Both the position numbers and the translations under genes were made by a program. The notes under the pieces were generated by a model, which did not search any database, was not told where the DNA came from, and saw only the letters and a program-made list of their open reading frames with translations. 17,281 nt of DNA, from contig CAZDEE010000021.1 in assembly GCA_964504595.1 (NCBI GenBank), forward strand, positions 1-17,281. The letters run 5' to 3'. Shown here piece by piece: positions 6,906 through 14,779 of the stretch (positions are counted from its first letter, which is position 1; every line of letters starts with the position of its first letter). Origin of the DNA: CAG-826 sp964504595. GTDB taxonomy: Bacteria; Bacillota_I; Bacilli_A; RFN20; CAG-826.

Positions 6906-9029
6906 CTACTTCTTATCAAACAAATCTTTATACGTAAATGAATTCATGTATTTATAATCAGCTGGAGATGGACTTAATGAATTAAATGTTCTTAATTCAT
7001 CAAAATCTAATCGTGCTTTACTCATTTCATTTAAAAATAACTTTCTTAAGTTAGCCGTTTCATATCTGGATGAATAAGCAAGTTTATTAATGATATATAA
7101 TTTCTTTACTTCTATTTCTTCATCTTCTACTTCTACTGATCCATTTGATGAATATACTTGTACAGCACTGAATGAATACTTATTAATTCTTTTTAAATAA
7201 TAAAGATTTACATGTTTGATAAGCTTTTTAAAAAGATAAGAGAAAACTGATTCATGCTTCTTTATTTCAGCCCGCTCAAGTGAATAGGAATCATAGGTAT
7301 TAATTAATATTAAACATAGCATTTCTTCAATAGCCCACGACTTCAATGCAAGTCCTTTTTTTATCTTTCTTCTATCTAGCAAAATAATATTTTCAAATGT
7401 CGCTCGCATATCCGCGCTTAATCCATAATTTCTTTGCTCATCGGCAATTACTTTAAATAAAGTTCTAAATCTAATAGTAGAAATATGACTCCATATTTGA
7501 ACTCTTTCTCTGAATCTATCATTTTTTTGGTTTATGTCATTATCTTGATAATTAACATTCTTTGTAGATTCATATGATCCTCTTTCTTTTCCTATTTCAG
7601 TAATTGTATATAATCCGATGTCTGGAACATAATTATTAGCTGAAGAGTAATCTTTATACTTTTTTCCTAGTCTTAAATAATCATAGTTAATAACTACATT
7701 TGATTTTCTACTTAAATAATCATCTATTGTTTCATTTAAACAATCTACTTTTGATACATTGAAATAATGTTCATTAGGATTAACTGGATCATTGTACATT
7801 ATTGTATAATTACCGACCGCAAAAGGAGTTTGATGAATGTACATAAAGTAAGCTACTGCATACTCACTTAAGGCATGACTTACGTGTTCTATACTTAATT
7901 CATCCCAAACTTCAACAATGCTATCTTCTGATAAAAAATTTATAAATAATCCTTCATTACTTCCTTCTTCAATGTAAAAGTCGCTATAAATGTCAAACTG
8001 ATTTTTATAACTGCCATTTTTCTTTTTTTCTTCTATATAATCTCTTAATTCTGCATAATTAATAAAGGTAAATTTTCTTTCAACTTCTTGCATTATTTCA
8101 ATTAATTTAATTGGAAGGTATTCCTGCACGTAAGCTACACTTAAAGTAGTAGCTAGTGCATTCTTACCTGTTCTTGATGCCCCATTAATGAGAATTTGAT
8201 TCCCGGCACTATCTAAAAATTCTAAATTAGTATTAAGGATTCTTCTCATTCTTTGATTTGCACTATTTAATCTGATTTTATCAAATACAATATAGATGGT
8301 TATTAATCTGACTATTAATGGAAGCGAAAAATATACTGGTAGAAAATCTACTAAATGTAATAATATTCCTTGCCAAATGACATTTAAATTAAAGGTTGCC
8401 ATGAACATATAGTAATTTGCGATTAAATCGAATATGATTGTAAAAACTTGAAGATATCCAACAAACAATAGCAACAGTGTGATTATTATTTTCTTACTAT
8501 AAATCGTGCTTAAGAAACTTAATATTTTACCTAATTTTTCTTTTACATTACTCTCAAATTTCTTTAACTTAATAAGCGCTTTTGTATCACCATTATTATC
8601 CTCTGGAACATATTTACGTGACATTTTTAATATCATATAAATTACTATAATAATCATAAATAGATTGATTAAATCCACAACTAGAATTAATTTATTACTT
8701 ATGTTATTAAAAAAATTTGTCCAAAAGGATCCACTGATGAATAATTCTCCCACTATTGCTAGTTGTGCTTTAAAAGAATCAAAATCAATATTTAATAGAT
8801 TAACAAATGATCCTTCTCCAACATGATTTAATACCCAATCATAAGAAAGAGTAGGAACTTCTATTTCAACAAATAATGAAATTACTGAATAATAGATTGA
8901 TTTTAAAAATGAAACAATGGATATTCCTAATCGAATTATATGTGAATTAAAGAATAACAAAGTGAAGGTTATCATTAAAGTTATAATCGTTATCGGTTCA
9001 ATTAGTTTAATGATTTTTTTGTTATTCAT
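6906..9029 (-). CDS. Polytopic membrane P-loop ATPase, Zot/FtsK-HerA-like assembly motor
   Basis: The likely start is the ATG at 9029 (707 aa), because AAGGAG lies 6 bases upstream; an in-frame TTG 21 bases earlier is an artefact. The N-terminal ~250 residues hold about five or six membrane helices (roughly 10-27, 31-54, 113-134, 180-203, 220-250). A cytoplasmic ATPase domain follows with Walker A GASRTGKN (283-290). A hydrophobic strand ending YTITEIG (about 474-480) is a candidate Walker B, and a later strand KVIADEQR (526-533) is followed by MRATFENIILLD. This order fits filamentous-phage pI (Zot) or HerA/FtsK-type motors, which drive virion assembly and extrusion through the membrane. Unusual points are membrane helices before the ATPase, as in VirD4 coupling proteins, and Asn in place of Ser/Thr at the end of the P-loop. 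It overlaps the preceding gene by 8 bases. Confidence 0.75.
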   Translation of the reverse strand: MNNKKIIKLIEPITIITLMITFTLLFFNSHIIRLGISIVSFLKSIYYSVISLFVEIEVPTLSYDWVLNHVGEGSFVNLLNIDFDSFKAQLAIVGELFISGSFWTNFFNNISNKLILVVDLINLFMIIIVIYMILKMSRKYVPEDNNGDTKALIKLKKFESNVKEKLGKILSFLSTIYSKKIIITLLLLFVGYLQVFTIIFDLIANYYMFMATFNLNVIWQGILLHLVDFLPVYFSLPLIVRLITIYIVFDKIRLNSANQRMRRILNTNLEFLDSAGNQILINGASRTGKNALATTLSVAYVQEYLPIKLIEIMQEVERKFTFINYAELRDYIEEKKKNGSYKNQFDIYSDFYIEEGSNEGLFINFLSEDSIVEVWDELSIEHVSHALSEYAVAYFMYIHQTPFAVGNYTIMYNDPVNPNEHYFNVSKVDCLNETIDDYLSRKSNVVINYDYLRLGKKYKDYSSANNYVPDIGLYTITEIGKERGSYESTKNVNYQDNDINQKNDRFRERVQIWSHISTIRFRTLFKVIADEQRNYGLSADMRATFENIILLDRRKIKKGLALKSWAIEEMLCLILINTYDSYSLERAEIKKHESVFSYLFKKLIKHVNLYYLKRINKYSFSAVQVYSSNGSVEVEDEEIEVKKLYIINKLAYSSRYETANLRKLFLNEMSKARLDFDELRTFNSLSPSPADYKYMNSFTYKDLFDKK

Positions 9030-9399
9030 ATAAATCTCCTTCAAATTCAAAAAAGATTACTCTTGTTTTTTTATTCATAAATGAATTGTTTAATATTCTA
9101 AATTCACTATCTTCTATTATTAGATTTCTTTCTTCATCAAATGAATAGTAATATAAATCCGCTACTTCAGCTTCTCCTTCTTTATCTAATTCATAGTAAT
9201 AACATTGATTTTCATTTAAAAATGTATATATTTTTGTAAAACTACTATTTGCAAAATTACGATGAACTAATTGATAATCACTTTCGTTAACTGCGGTTAA
9301 CGCAAATGATTGTTTAAAGAAACTAAAAAGGAATAAGCAGATTATTATTACTAATATTGTTATTAAAAATCTTTTTTTTGATTCTTTTGATATCTTCAT
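9022..9399 (-). CDS. Small exported or membrane-anchored hypothetical protein
   Basis: 125 residues. A Lys-rich start is followed by a long hydrophobic stretch (about 11-30) ending in QSFALT, which could be a signal peptide cleavage region or a membrane anchor. The remaining ~90 residues are acidic and would lie outside the cell. No family is recognised. The ATG has GAGGA 7 bases upstream, within the end of the preceding gene, and its stop overlaps the ATPase start (ATGAATAA). The tight coupling suggests that it is a partner of the ATPase or a minor structural protein of the virion. Confidence 0.75.
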   Translation of the reverse strand: MKISKESKKRFLITILVIIICLFLFSFFKQSFALTAVNESDYQLVHRNFANSSFTKIYTFLNENQCYYYELDKEGEAEVADLYYYSFDEERNLIIEDSEFRILNNSFMNKKTRVIFFEFEGDLYE

Positions 9400-9401
9400 G
9401 T

Positions 9402-9677
9402 TTAGATCCTCAATTTATCTACTTCTTCATAATCATCTACTGGAGGAATCATTTCTTTATTTACTTTTTTTGCTTGCTTTAATCCATAAAAGTGTTCTCT
9501 GACTGCAAACATTATTCTATCCACAACAACTTGTGGAACACATTTTTGTGCTTTACATTCTTCATGATTAAATCGATGCGAACATATCGCACAGTTTCTT
9601 AATTTTTTTACAGCATTAAGACATCCAGTCATAGTTATATCTTCTTCCAAAAGCAATTTTTTCTTTTCAACAGACAT
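9402..9677 (-). CDS. Cys-cluster small protein, probable zinc binding
   Basis: 91 residues, soluble. The segment CAICSHRFNHEECKAQKC (C29, C32, C41, C46, with C19 before and His between) is a C-x2-C-x8-C-x4-C cluster likely to bind zinc. It is followed by a helical VVVDRIMFAVREHF region. No known family is recognised. A strong AGGAGG is 6 bases from the ATG. It is the first gene after the large hairpin at 9759-9816 and begins the ATPase subcluster. A regulatory or nucleic-acid-binding role is possible; a disulfide structure is less likely because no export signal is visible. Confidence 0.75.
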   Translation of the reverse strand: MSVEKKKLLLEEDITMTGCLNAVKKLRNCAICSHRFNHEECKAQKCVPQVVVDRIMFAVREHFYGLKQAKKVNKEMIPPVDDYEEVDKLRI

Positions 9678-9711
9678 TTTTATTCCTCCTTTCGAACGAT
9701 TTTTGAGGCGG

Positions 9712-9734
9712 GCAAAAAATCAAAGATTTTTTGC
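9712..9734. repeat. 10-bp A/T-rich hairpin
   Basis: GCAAAAAATC (9712-9721) pairs perfectly with GATTTTTTGC (9725-9734) across a 3-base loop. It lies in the leader of the Cys-cluster gene. There is no T-run on either strand beyond the stem, so it is not a standard terminator. Confidence 0.6.
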
Positions 9735-9758
9735 ATATGTTTATGATTTATACCATAG

Positions 9759-9816
9759 GCAAATTCGGGCTCATGGGCGCGACCACATGCGCCCATAAGC
9801 TCTTAACCGAATTTGC
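9759..9816 (-). other. Large GC-rich bulged hairpin, candidate packaging or replication signal
   Basis: In the minus (coding) sense, 58 bases fold as a 10-bp outer stem (GCAAATTCGG with CCGAATTTGC), a 6-base bulge (TTAAGA), a 4-bp stem (GCTT with GAGC, one G-T wobble), an 8-bp stem (ATGGGCGC with GCGCCCAT) and an 8-base loop. That makes 22 pairs. The wobble becomes an A-C mismatch on the other strand, so the coding-sense strand is the one that folds better. It sits in the 156-bp gap between the coat-like/170-aa genes and the ATPase subcluster. Confidence 0.65.
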
Positions 9817-9833
9817 ATAATATATATTACTTA

Positions 9834-10346
9834 TTAACCATAGATTACTATGGAATTGATTGTATCAAAATCATTAAATTCACTAGCGGTTATTTCTACA
9901 TGAGAATAACTATTTTTTGTTTCTTCAACATATGTAAGAACACAAACTTTTTCTATTTCTTCTTCTTTTGCATTTAATCCTTTAAATTTGATTAAACTTC
10001 CTTCTAAGTTATAAACTTTAAAATAATCAGATCCTTCATGGAATGTTTGTGTATCTTTAAATGAAATTAAATCAACTACAGCATCGCAGATTTCGAGTTT
10101 ATAATCGGTATTTTTAACTTCATATGTTAATATTGAATAATTAACACTTGAAACTTCTGAAATTGTTTCTTCAGCTGAATTGAAGAAATCTTTATTGATT
10201 TCAACTTCTAATAATTTTTTATATGACATTTTTCCTGTTAAATTATTAAATAAATGAACTCCACCTAAAGTTAAAGCACCTGTTGCCACTACTAATCCAA
10301 TTCCTTTTAATACTCTTTTATTATTCTTTTTCATTTTTTTTGCCAT
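9834..10346 (-). CDS. Signal-anchored hypothetical protein
   Basis: The chosen start is the ATG at 10346 (170 aa, beginning MAKKMKKNNK), because GGGGGA lies 8 bases upstream; an ATG 18 bases earlier has no such site. A basic N-terminus precedes one hydrophobic helix (about 14-33), then ~135 mostly acidic residues predicted outside the cell. No family is recognised. It overlaps the 57-aa coat-like gene by 16 bases. By position and topology it is a candidate minor virion protein or assembly factor. Confidence 0.75.
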   Translation of the reverse strand: MAKKMKKNNKRVLKGIGLVVATGALTLGGVHLFNNLTGKMSYKKLLEVEINKDFFNSAEETISEVSSVNYSILTYEVKNTDYKLEICDAVVDLISFKDTQTFHEGSDYFKVYNLEGSLIKFKGLNAKEEEIEKVCVLTYVEETKNSYSHVEITASEFNDFDTINSIVIYG

Positions 10347-10504
10347 ATTATTTTTCCCCCACATTTATACTTTTTTTTCTTTTTATTAGTTAACAATCTA
10401 ATAGTTAGTATTACTAAAAATAAAGTAAAAGTTATTCCTGCTATTATCATCATTAAATGATAAACATCCGTTAATGAACTTAAATCTATATCAGGAAACT
10501 TCAT
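10331..10504 (-). CDS. Candidate major coat protein, 57 aa
   Basis: A short gene between the SGNH hydrolase and the 170-aa gene. The ATG at 10504 shares its A with the stop of the hydrolase (TAATG) and has AGGAG 6-7 bases upstream. The 57-aa product has an acidic N-terminus (D5, D7, D13), one hydrophobic helix (about 17-38, MMIIAGITFTLFLVIL core) and a cluster of five lysines at 41-45 followed by KYKCGGK. This is the plan of filamentous-phage major coat proteins: outward acidic end, membrane helix, basic DNA-facing end. There is no cleavable signal peptide. It could instead be a small assembly protein of the pVII/pIX or holin kind. The coding call is fairly firm; the coat role is inferred. 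Confidence 0.65.
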   Translation of the reverse strand: MKFPDIDLSSLTDVYHLMMIIAGITFTLFLVILTIRLLTNKKKKKYKCGGKIIWQKK

Positions 10505-11379
10505 TATTTTTTCTCCTTATATCGATAATTTTCTAATAATGTTTCTTCTAGAATATCTGCCATTAAAGACATTCCTGTTTCATTTGGATGCAAATTATCA
10601 CTAAAGCAATGTTCTGCCCAACTCCATGTACTAACCAATTGATTAAAATCAACCACATGACAATCAAAATCTTCGGCTATTTTATCAATTGCATGATTAT
10701 AATTTTTCCCTAATTCTGTATCATAAATTAAATTACATAAATACACATCTACATCTTCATATTTATTAATTACTTTATGAACCATAGTGGCATATGCTAA
10801 TGAAAACTTAGATGTATCCCCTACATAACTTTTTGTACTTGAATCATAAACATCTGATACATCAGTATAAGTGCCAACATCAGTATTTGCTATATAGTCA
10901 TTTGTACCAATATAAATAACCACTATTTCAGGTTTAGCTCCATCATCAGCGTGTAATTGTGTTGCTCTTGTTCCACTTGTACAAGAATCTGCTCCTCTAG
11001 CAGTTGAAACACTAGTTCCGCGCCATGAATTATTAACAACTAAATTTAATTCAAGATGATCTATTACACTCCCCCAATAACTCTTTTTCCATGAACTTAA
11101 TTCACAAGTTGCTTGAGTAGTTTCATAAGATATATCATCAGCATAATATCTAGGTAAATTACTAGATAAAGTACTATTAGCAGTTATATCATTAGAAATT
11201 CCTTCACAGGTTGAAATGCTATCTCCTAATATTGATATTGTTTTACCATTAATTGTTTCCTTCTTTATTTCATTAAAATCAATATTATTGTTTAACAAAT
11301 GTAACATGCCAATTGTTGATAATCCTACTAACGAAACTAATAAAATTGTGGATATATTACTTTTTTTCTTTTTATACAT
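10504..11379 (-). CDS. Membrane-anchored SGNH/GDSL hydrolase
   Basis: A 291-aa esterase-type enzyme with an N-terminal membrane helix (about 12-29) that places the catalytic domain outside the cell or on the virion. All SGNH blocks are present: GDS with nucleophile S54, the block II glycine in the WRGTS segment (G121), GTND with N160, and DNLH with D261 and H264. The family removes acyl groups from polysaccharides or other esters; the substrate is unknown. Here it lies within the morphogenesis cluster between the 219-aa anchored protein and the coat-like gene. AGGTGG is 7 bases before the ATG and overlaps the preceding stop. It could deacetylate host wall polymers during entry or exit, or alter the lysogen's surface. 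The enzyme-class assignment is strong; the role is inference. Confidence 0.88.
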   Translation of the reverse strand: MYKKKKSNISTILLVSLVGLSTIGMLHLLNNNIDFNEIKKETINGKTISILGDSISTCEGISNDITANSTLSSNLPRYYADDISYETTQATCELSSWKKSYWGSVIDHLELNLVVNNSWRGTSVSTARGADSCTSGTRATQLHADDGAKPEIVVIYIGTNDYIANTDVGTYTDVSDVYDSSTKSYVGDTSKFSLAYATMVHKVINKYEDVDVYLCNLIYDTELGKNYNHAIDKIAEDFDCHVVDFNQLVSTWSWAEHCFSDNLHPNETGMSLMADILEETLLENYRYKEKK

Positions 11380-11390
11380 AATTAAACCAC

Positions 11391-12050
11391 CTAATTAGCT
11401 TTCTTATAAATATCAAATAACAAATTACATGTAGTATTATTAACGCATGCATTTGAAGTTAAAACTTTATTAAAAAAACCTAATCCTGAACTTATTACAC
11501 TACTTGAAAAACCAGGAATGATAGTGTCAGTAGTAGACATAAATGCTAATGTTTGTCCTTTGCTTACTTCAATATTCAAATCTTCAAAATAAACCCACGA
11601 ATTAACAATGTTATTCGTATAAATATTTGCTTTTATAATTAAATCATGAGAAGAATAATAAGTTTGAGTAGTTGTTAAAGTAGCACTATCAACAACATAT
11701 AAACTTAATTTATTATCTATTGAATAATCACTAATAGATTTAACAGGAATTCCAATTTTAGTTATTGTTGAATTTTCAAATAAAGATAAAGAATTATATG
11801 CAAACGATGCATTTGCCATATTAAAATTTGATAAAGAAGATACTATAACATTATCCATAATGTCTCCAAAAACACGAACTTCAGAAACATCTTTATCTTC
11901 ATCATCTTTTTTTATTGTTGAATCTACCCAATCTTTAATATTTGAATTTTCAGATAATAAACTAACTAATCCAAAGCATAATCCGCTAATTAAAATAGTT
12001 AACAAAATTATTAATGCATTATTCTTTTTATTTCTCTTTTTTCTTGCCAT
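11391..12050 (-). CDS. Signal-anchored hypothetical protein, 219 aa
   Basis: A very basic N-terminus (MARKKRNKKNN) precedes a hydrophobic helix (about 12-33), then an acidic linker (KKDDEDKDV) and ~150 residues rich in Ser, Thr, Asn and Val. That composition is typical of extracellular beta-structured domains. Two cysteines near the C-terminus (C202, C208) may form a disulfide. No family is recognised. The AGGAGG site lies within the last codons of the preceding gene, 6-7 bases from the ATG. By context it is a surface or virion-associated protein, perhaps interacting with the adjacent SGNH hydrolase. Confidence 0.78.
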   Translation of the reverse strand: MARKKRNKKNNALIILLTILISGLCFGLVSLLSENSNIKDWVDSTIKKDDEDKDVSEVRVFGDIMDNVIVSSLSNFNMANASFAYNSLSLFENSTITKIGIPVKSISDYSIDNKLSLYVVDSATLTTTQTYYSSHDLIIKANIYTNNIVNSWVYFEDLNIEVSKGQTLAFMSTTDTIIPGFSSSVISSGLGFFNKVLTSNACVNNTTCNLLFDIYKKAN

Positions 12051-12053
12051 TTT

Positions 12054-12281
12054 TTATTTCCTCCTATTATATCTTTTATGTTTAGTATAAAAACCAATTG
12101 TTTGGCCCTTAGCCATAGCATTTGCTTGCTTTATATAATCTTCACGCTCTATTCCTAATCGATAAGCATATAACCATCCATCTGAATAAGCTCTTTTTAA
12201 TGATCCTAATTTTTCTTCATTATGAACTCGAGTATGATAAGCAAATTTTTCTGCGTTTGAATATTCTTTTTTTCTTGCCAT
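12054..12281 (-). CDS. Small basic soluble protein, 75 aa
   Basis: A compact, helix-rich, Lys/Arg/Tyr-rich protein (begins MARKKEYSNAEK, ends KRYNRRK) without membrane segments. AGGAGG lies 7 bases from the ATG. It sits between the large anchored protein and the 219-aa protein. Its size and charge would suit a single-stranded DNA-binding or DNA-packaging protein of a filamentous phage, but no family motif is visible, so the function is unknown. Confidence 0.72.
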   Translation of the reverse strand: MARKKEYSNAEKFAYHTRVHNEEKLGSLKRAYSDGWLYAYRLGIEREDYIKQANAMAKGQTIGFYTKHKRYNRRK

Positions 12282-12302
12282 TTCAACACCTCCTAATACT
12301 TT

Positions 12303-14609
12303 TTATAGTCTTTTAAAAAATCTTATTAACTTATTTAAAATCCATAAAATCAAAATTATAGTTATAACAACAATTGTTATTTTTACTACTTTCATTAAAA
12401 TATCCGATCCTGAAGTTAATGAATCTTTTAAATTTTTTAAAGCCTCTAAAATATCATCTAAAATTGATGAGGAATCGCCAGGAGCTTCTTCAAAAGTCGG
12501 AGGAGTTTGCAATACTTCACCAGTATCAGAATTAACTGATTCATCAGTACTTATTACTCCATCTTTATTTTCATCTACTCCAACAAATTTTGTTCCATCA
12601 TCCGCTATTCCTATTTCATAATCAGCTCTATAATTACCATCACCATCATAAACTCGATATTCTCCATCTTCATCAAGGACTATATGCAATCCCTTTGAAT
12701 TTCCAACCATTTGAATTAATTCATGAGACTCACTTTCATAGTAGATTTTTAAAGGATCTATTTTTGTTACATAAGTTTCTAATTTTTTTCTAAATTGACA
12801 TTTATAAAAGATATAATCAAACTTATTACCATAATCATCAGTCATCATAGATTCATTTAAATCATCTGTTAATTTCATATCAAACGGATCTTTAAATTGT
12901 TCAACATATAATGAATTTCCATTAATTACATTTAATGATTGAATCACTACATTTTTCTTTTCATCATCGCCATTTGGATAAAATCCATCTTTTGATTTTG
13001 GATTTGGTTCCTCATAACCACACTGATACTTAACTTCAATTTTTTGTACATTAGGAATCGGATTAGTTCTTTCATTATCAAAATAAAATGAAAATCCAAA
13101 ACATTGCCAATTTCTGAAATCTAATAAATCATATAAAAGAGCCGCTATTTGTGATCCAATTCCTACATTTACATTATGAGAATTCTCATTGTATTCACGA
13201 TAATATCCTGACATATTGTAATAATAAACACGCATTGCTTTTGATAGATTAAATGAATACTTATAGATATTTACATTTTCATATTGATTAGTAGCTGTAA
13301 AATGATATGCCTCATCTGTTTCTAAATCATATAATTGCCATAATAAAGACTCTATCTTTAATGATCCTGATGATTTTTCATCAATATCAATTGCTTCCTT
13401 AAAATACCAATATGTTTTATCACCATCAACAACATAGTTACTTTGATTAAATTCCACATTTATTTCTTCTGTTAATTCATCAGATAGAGCTATGTTTCCA
13501 ACAATTGTATTTACTTTTATATTTGACAACGATGGAAAATTACTACCTACTTCTATTGATGGTGTTTTTAAAGTCCGAACTCTATGCGTGTACTTTATTT
13601 TCATCGACATTAAGTTAGCGTATGTTGTATCCGAATCTAGATTTTGATATCTTAATGAATATTTATTACTTATTGCTAAATAACTATTAGTAATTGATAA
13701 ATCTATAATGTCAAACGGATAAATTCGATAATATTCTTTCATGCTATTATCTAATCTAAAAGTAATACTATAATCTAAATTAGTTGGAATATTACCACTT
13801 AAAGAAGCTGATGTTGCAAAATCAATAATTTTAATATTATCAATTTTTTCTATATAAGGCATTGTTACTTTATATGGAGTTGCTTCATCTACATGATAAT
13901 CTAAATTTTGATTGTAAACTCTTTCAATTGTTGCATAATTATCACTTATAAATTCAACAGAATTTCCTTTGCCTTTAAACTTAATTGATAACAAATTAAA
14001 TTCATTATTAATTACTATTACTGGAAAGGTAAAATTTAAATCAAAATAATCATTAAATTCTTCTAGATGATTTAATCCAAATCCTAAATTAATATAGAAT
14101 GTTATTCTTTGATTTTCTTCTTCGCTTTTTATAAAATATATACTCGTTGATACGGATTTATAAAATGCTGAATAATGAACATAATAATCAGGAGATCCAC
14201 CATAAGGATGAACTATTTCATCAGTTTTTATGTATTTAATTTTGCTACCTTCTGAATCAACTAATCTATCTTCTAATCCTGCGGATACTGCAATCGCTGA
14301 TGTTAAATCAACTATATCTTCATCTTTAGAATATAATCTTCCGTTGTGTCCTAAGGTGTTATAATTTAAATACTCAAAGTCTGGATTAAATAATGTTGAA
14401 CTATCAAAAGTTTCATAATTTGTATCAGCAAGTGATTCATAATTATTTTCATCAACAGCTTCCATTAATTTATTAGAATAAGTTGTTGATTTTGGAATAG
14501 CTACTTGATTCTCAACTGCATACGCTCTTATTTGTTCATCATTATTTTCACTAACTAAAAAACTAGATATTATTGCTAAAATTGAAAAAAGGATTCTTCT
14601 TTTCTTCAT
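12303..14609 (-). CDS. Large exported protein with C-terminal membrane anchor, pIII-like adsorption protein candidate
   Basis: The start is the ATG at 14609 (768 aa): AGGAGG is 8 bases upstream, while the GTG 9 bases earlier is too close. A signal peptide (MKKRRILF then a hydrophobic stretch to about residue 22) is followed by ~690 extracellular residues rich in Asp, Asn, Ser and Tyr. A canonical EF-hand calcium loop DENKDGVISTDE is at about 679-690, preceded by Asp/Gly-rich DEDGEYRVYDGDG. A C-terminal membrane helix (about 741-762) ends RFFKRL. A large export domain with one C-terminal anchor is the layout of filamentous phage pIII-type tip proteins that bind the host and release the virion. 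No sequence family is recognised; a cell-surface adhesin is the alternative. Confidence 0.8.
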   Translation of the reverse strand: MKKRRILFSILAIISSFLVSENNDEQIRAYAVENQVAIPKSTTYSNKLMEAVDENNYESLADTNYETFDSSTLFNPDFEYLNYNTLGHNGRLYSKDEDIVDLTSAIAVSAGLEDRLVDSEGSKIKYIKTDEIVHPYGGSPDYYVHYSAFYKSVSTSIYFIKSEEENQRITFYINLGFGLNHLEEFNDYFDLNFTFPVIVINNEFNLLSIKFKGKGNSVEFISDNYATIERVYNQNLDYHVDEATPYKVTMPYIEKIDNIKIIDFATSASLSGNIPTNLDYSITFRLDNSMKEYYRIYPFDIIDLSITNSYLAISNKYSLRYQNLDSDTTYANLMSMKIKYTHRVRTLKTPSIEVGSNFPSLSNIKVNTIVGNIALSDELTEEINVEFNQSNYVVDGDKTYWYFKEAIDIDEKSSGSLKIESLLWQLYDLETDEAYHFTATNQYENVNIYKYSFNLSKAMRVYYYNMSGYYREYNENSHNVNVGIGSQIAALLYDLLDFRNWQCFGFSFYFDNERTNPIPNVQKIEVKYQCGYEEPNPKSKDGFYPNGDDEKKNVVIQSLNVINGNSLYVEQFKDPFDMKLTDDLNESMMTDDYGNKFDYIFYKCQFRKKLETYVTKIDPLKIYYESESHELIQMVGNSKGLHIVLDEDGEYRVYDGDGNYRADYEIGIADDGTKFVGVDENKDGVISTDESVNSDTGEVLQTPPTFEEAPGDSSSILDDILEALKNLKDSLTSGSDILMKVVKITIVVITIILILWILNKLIRFFKRL

Positions 14610-14614
14610 TCTTT

Positions 14615-14764
14615 TCACCTCCTTTCAATTCTTAAATCTCGCGCATCATAGAATGACCGCAAAAAATTTACTATTGTTTTTAATTGCTTCTTGCTATACG
14701 CAATAAACGGTGCAGGAAATTTGTTTGAATAAATATAGATAGCATTTTCATTTTGCATTTCCAT
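14615..14764 (-). CDS. 49-aa hypothetical protein leading the structural operon
   Basis: A short gene starting MEMQNENAIY and ending with two arginines whose codons (AGG AGG) form the ribosome binding site of the 768-aa gene, so translation is likely coupled. AAGGAAG lies just upstream; either of two nearby ATGs (14764 or 14758) could be used. The product is basic in its second half (SKKQLKT, DARDLRIERR), soluble and unrecognised. It lies directly downstream of the 19-bp hairpin at 14780-14821. Confidence 0.6.
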   Translation of the reverse strand: MEMQNENAIYIYSNKFPAPFIAYSKKQLKTIVNFLRSFYDARDLRIERR

Positions 14765-14779
14765 CACTTCCTTTTAAGT

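Noticed and set aside
9712..9734. A/T hairpin as a transcription terminator
   Set aside because: No T-run follows on either strand and the next gene's ribosome binding site is close by.
9807..9840. dif-like stretch (ATAATATATATTA core) beside the large hairpin
   Set aside because: The central bases match Gram-positive dif sites, but the outer XerC/XerD arms do not, the core is a simple AT palindrome likely by chance here, and the element has its own integrase and clear att sites elsewhere.
12590..12793. Plus-strand frames opposite the 768-aa, 219-aa, SGNH and DUF3846-like genes
   Set aside because: Low-complexity His/Leu/Phe-rich translations with no ribosome binding sites, lying entirely antisense to well-supported genes.
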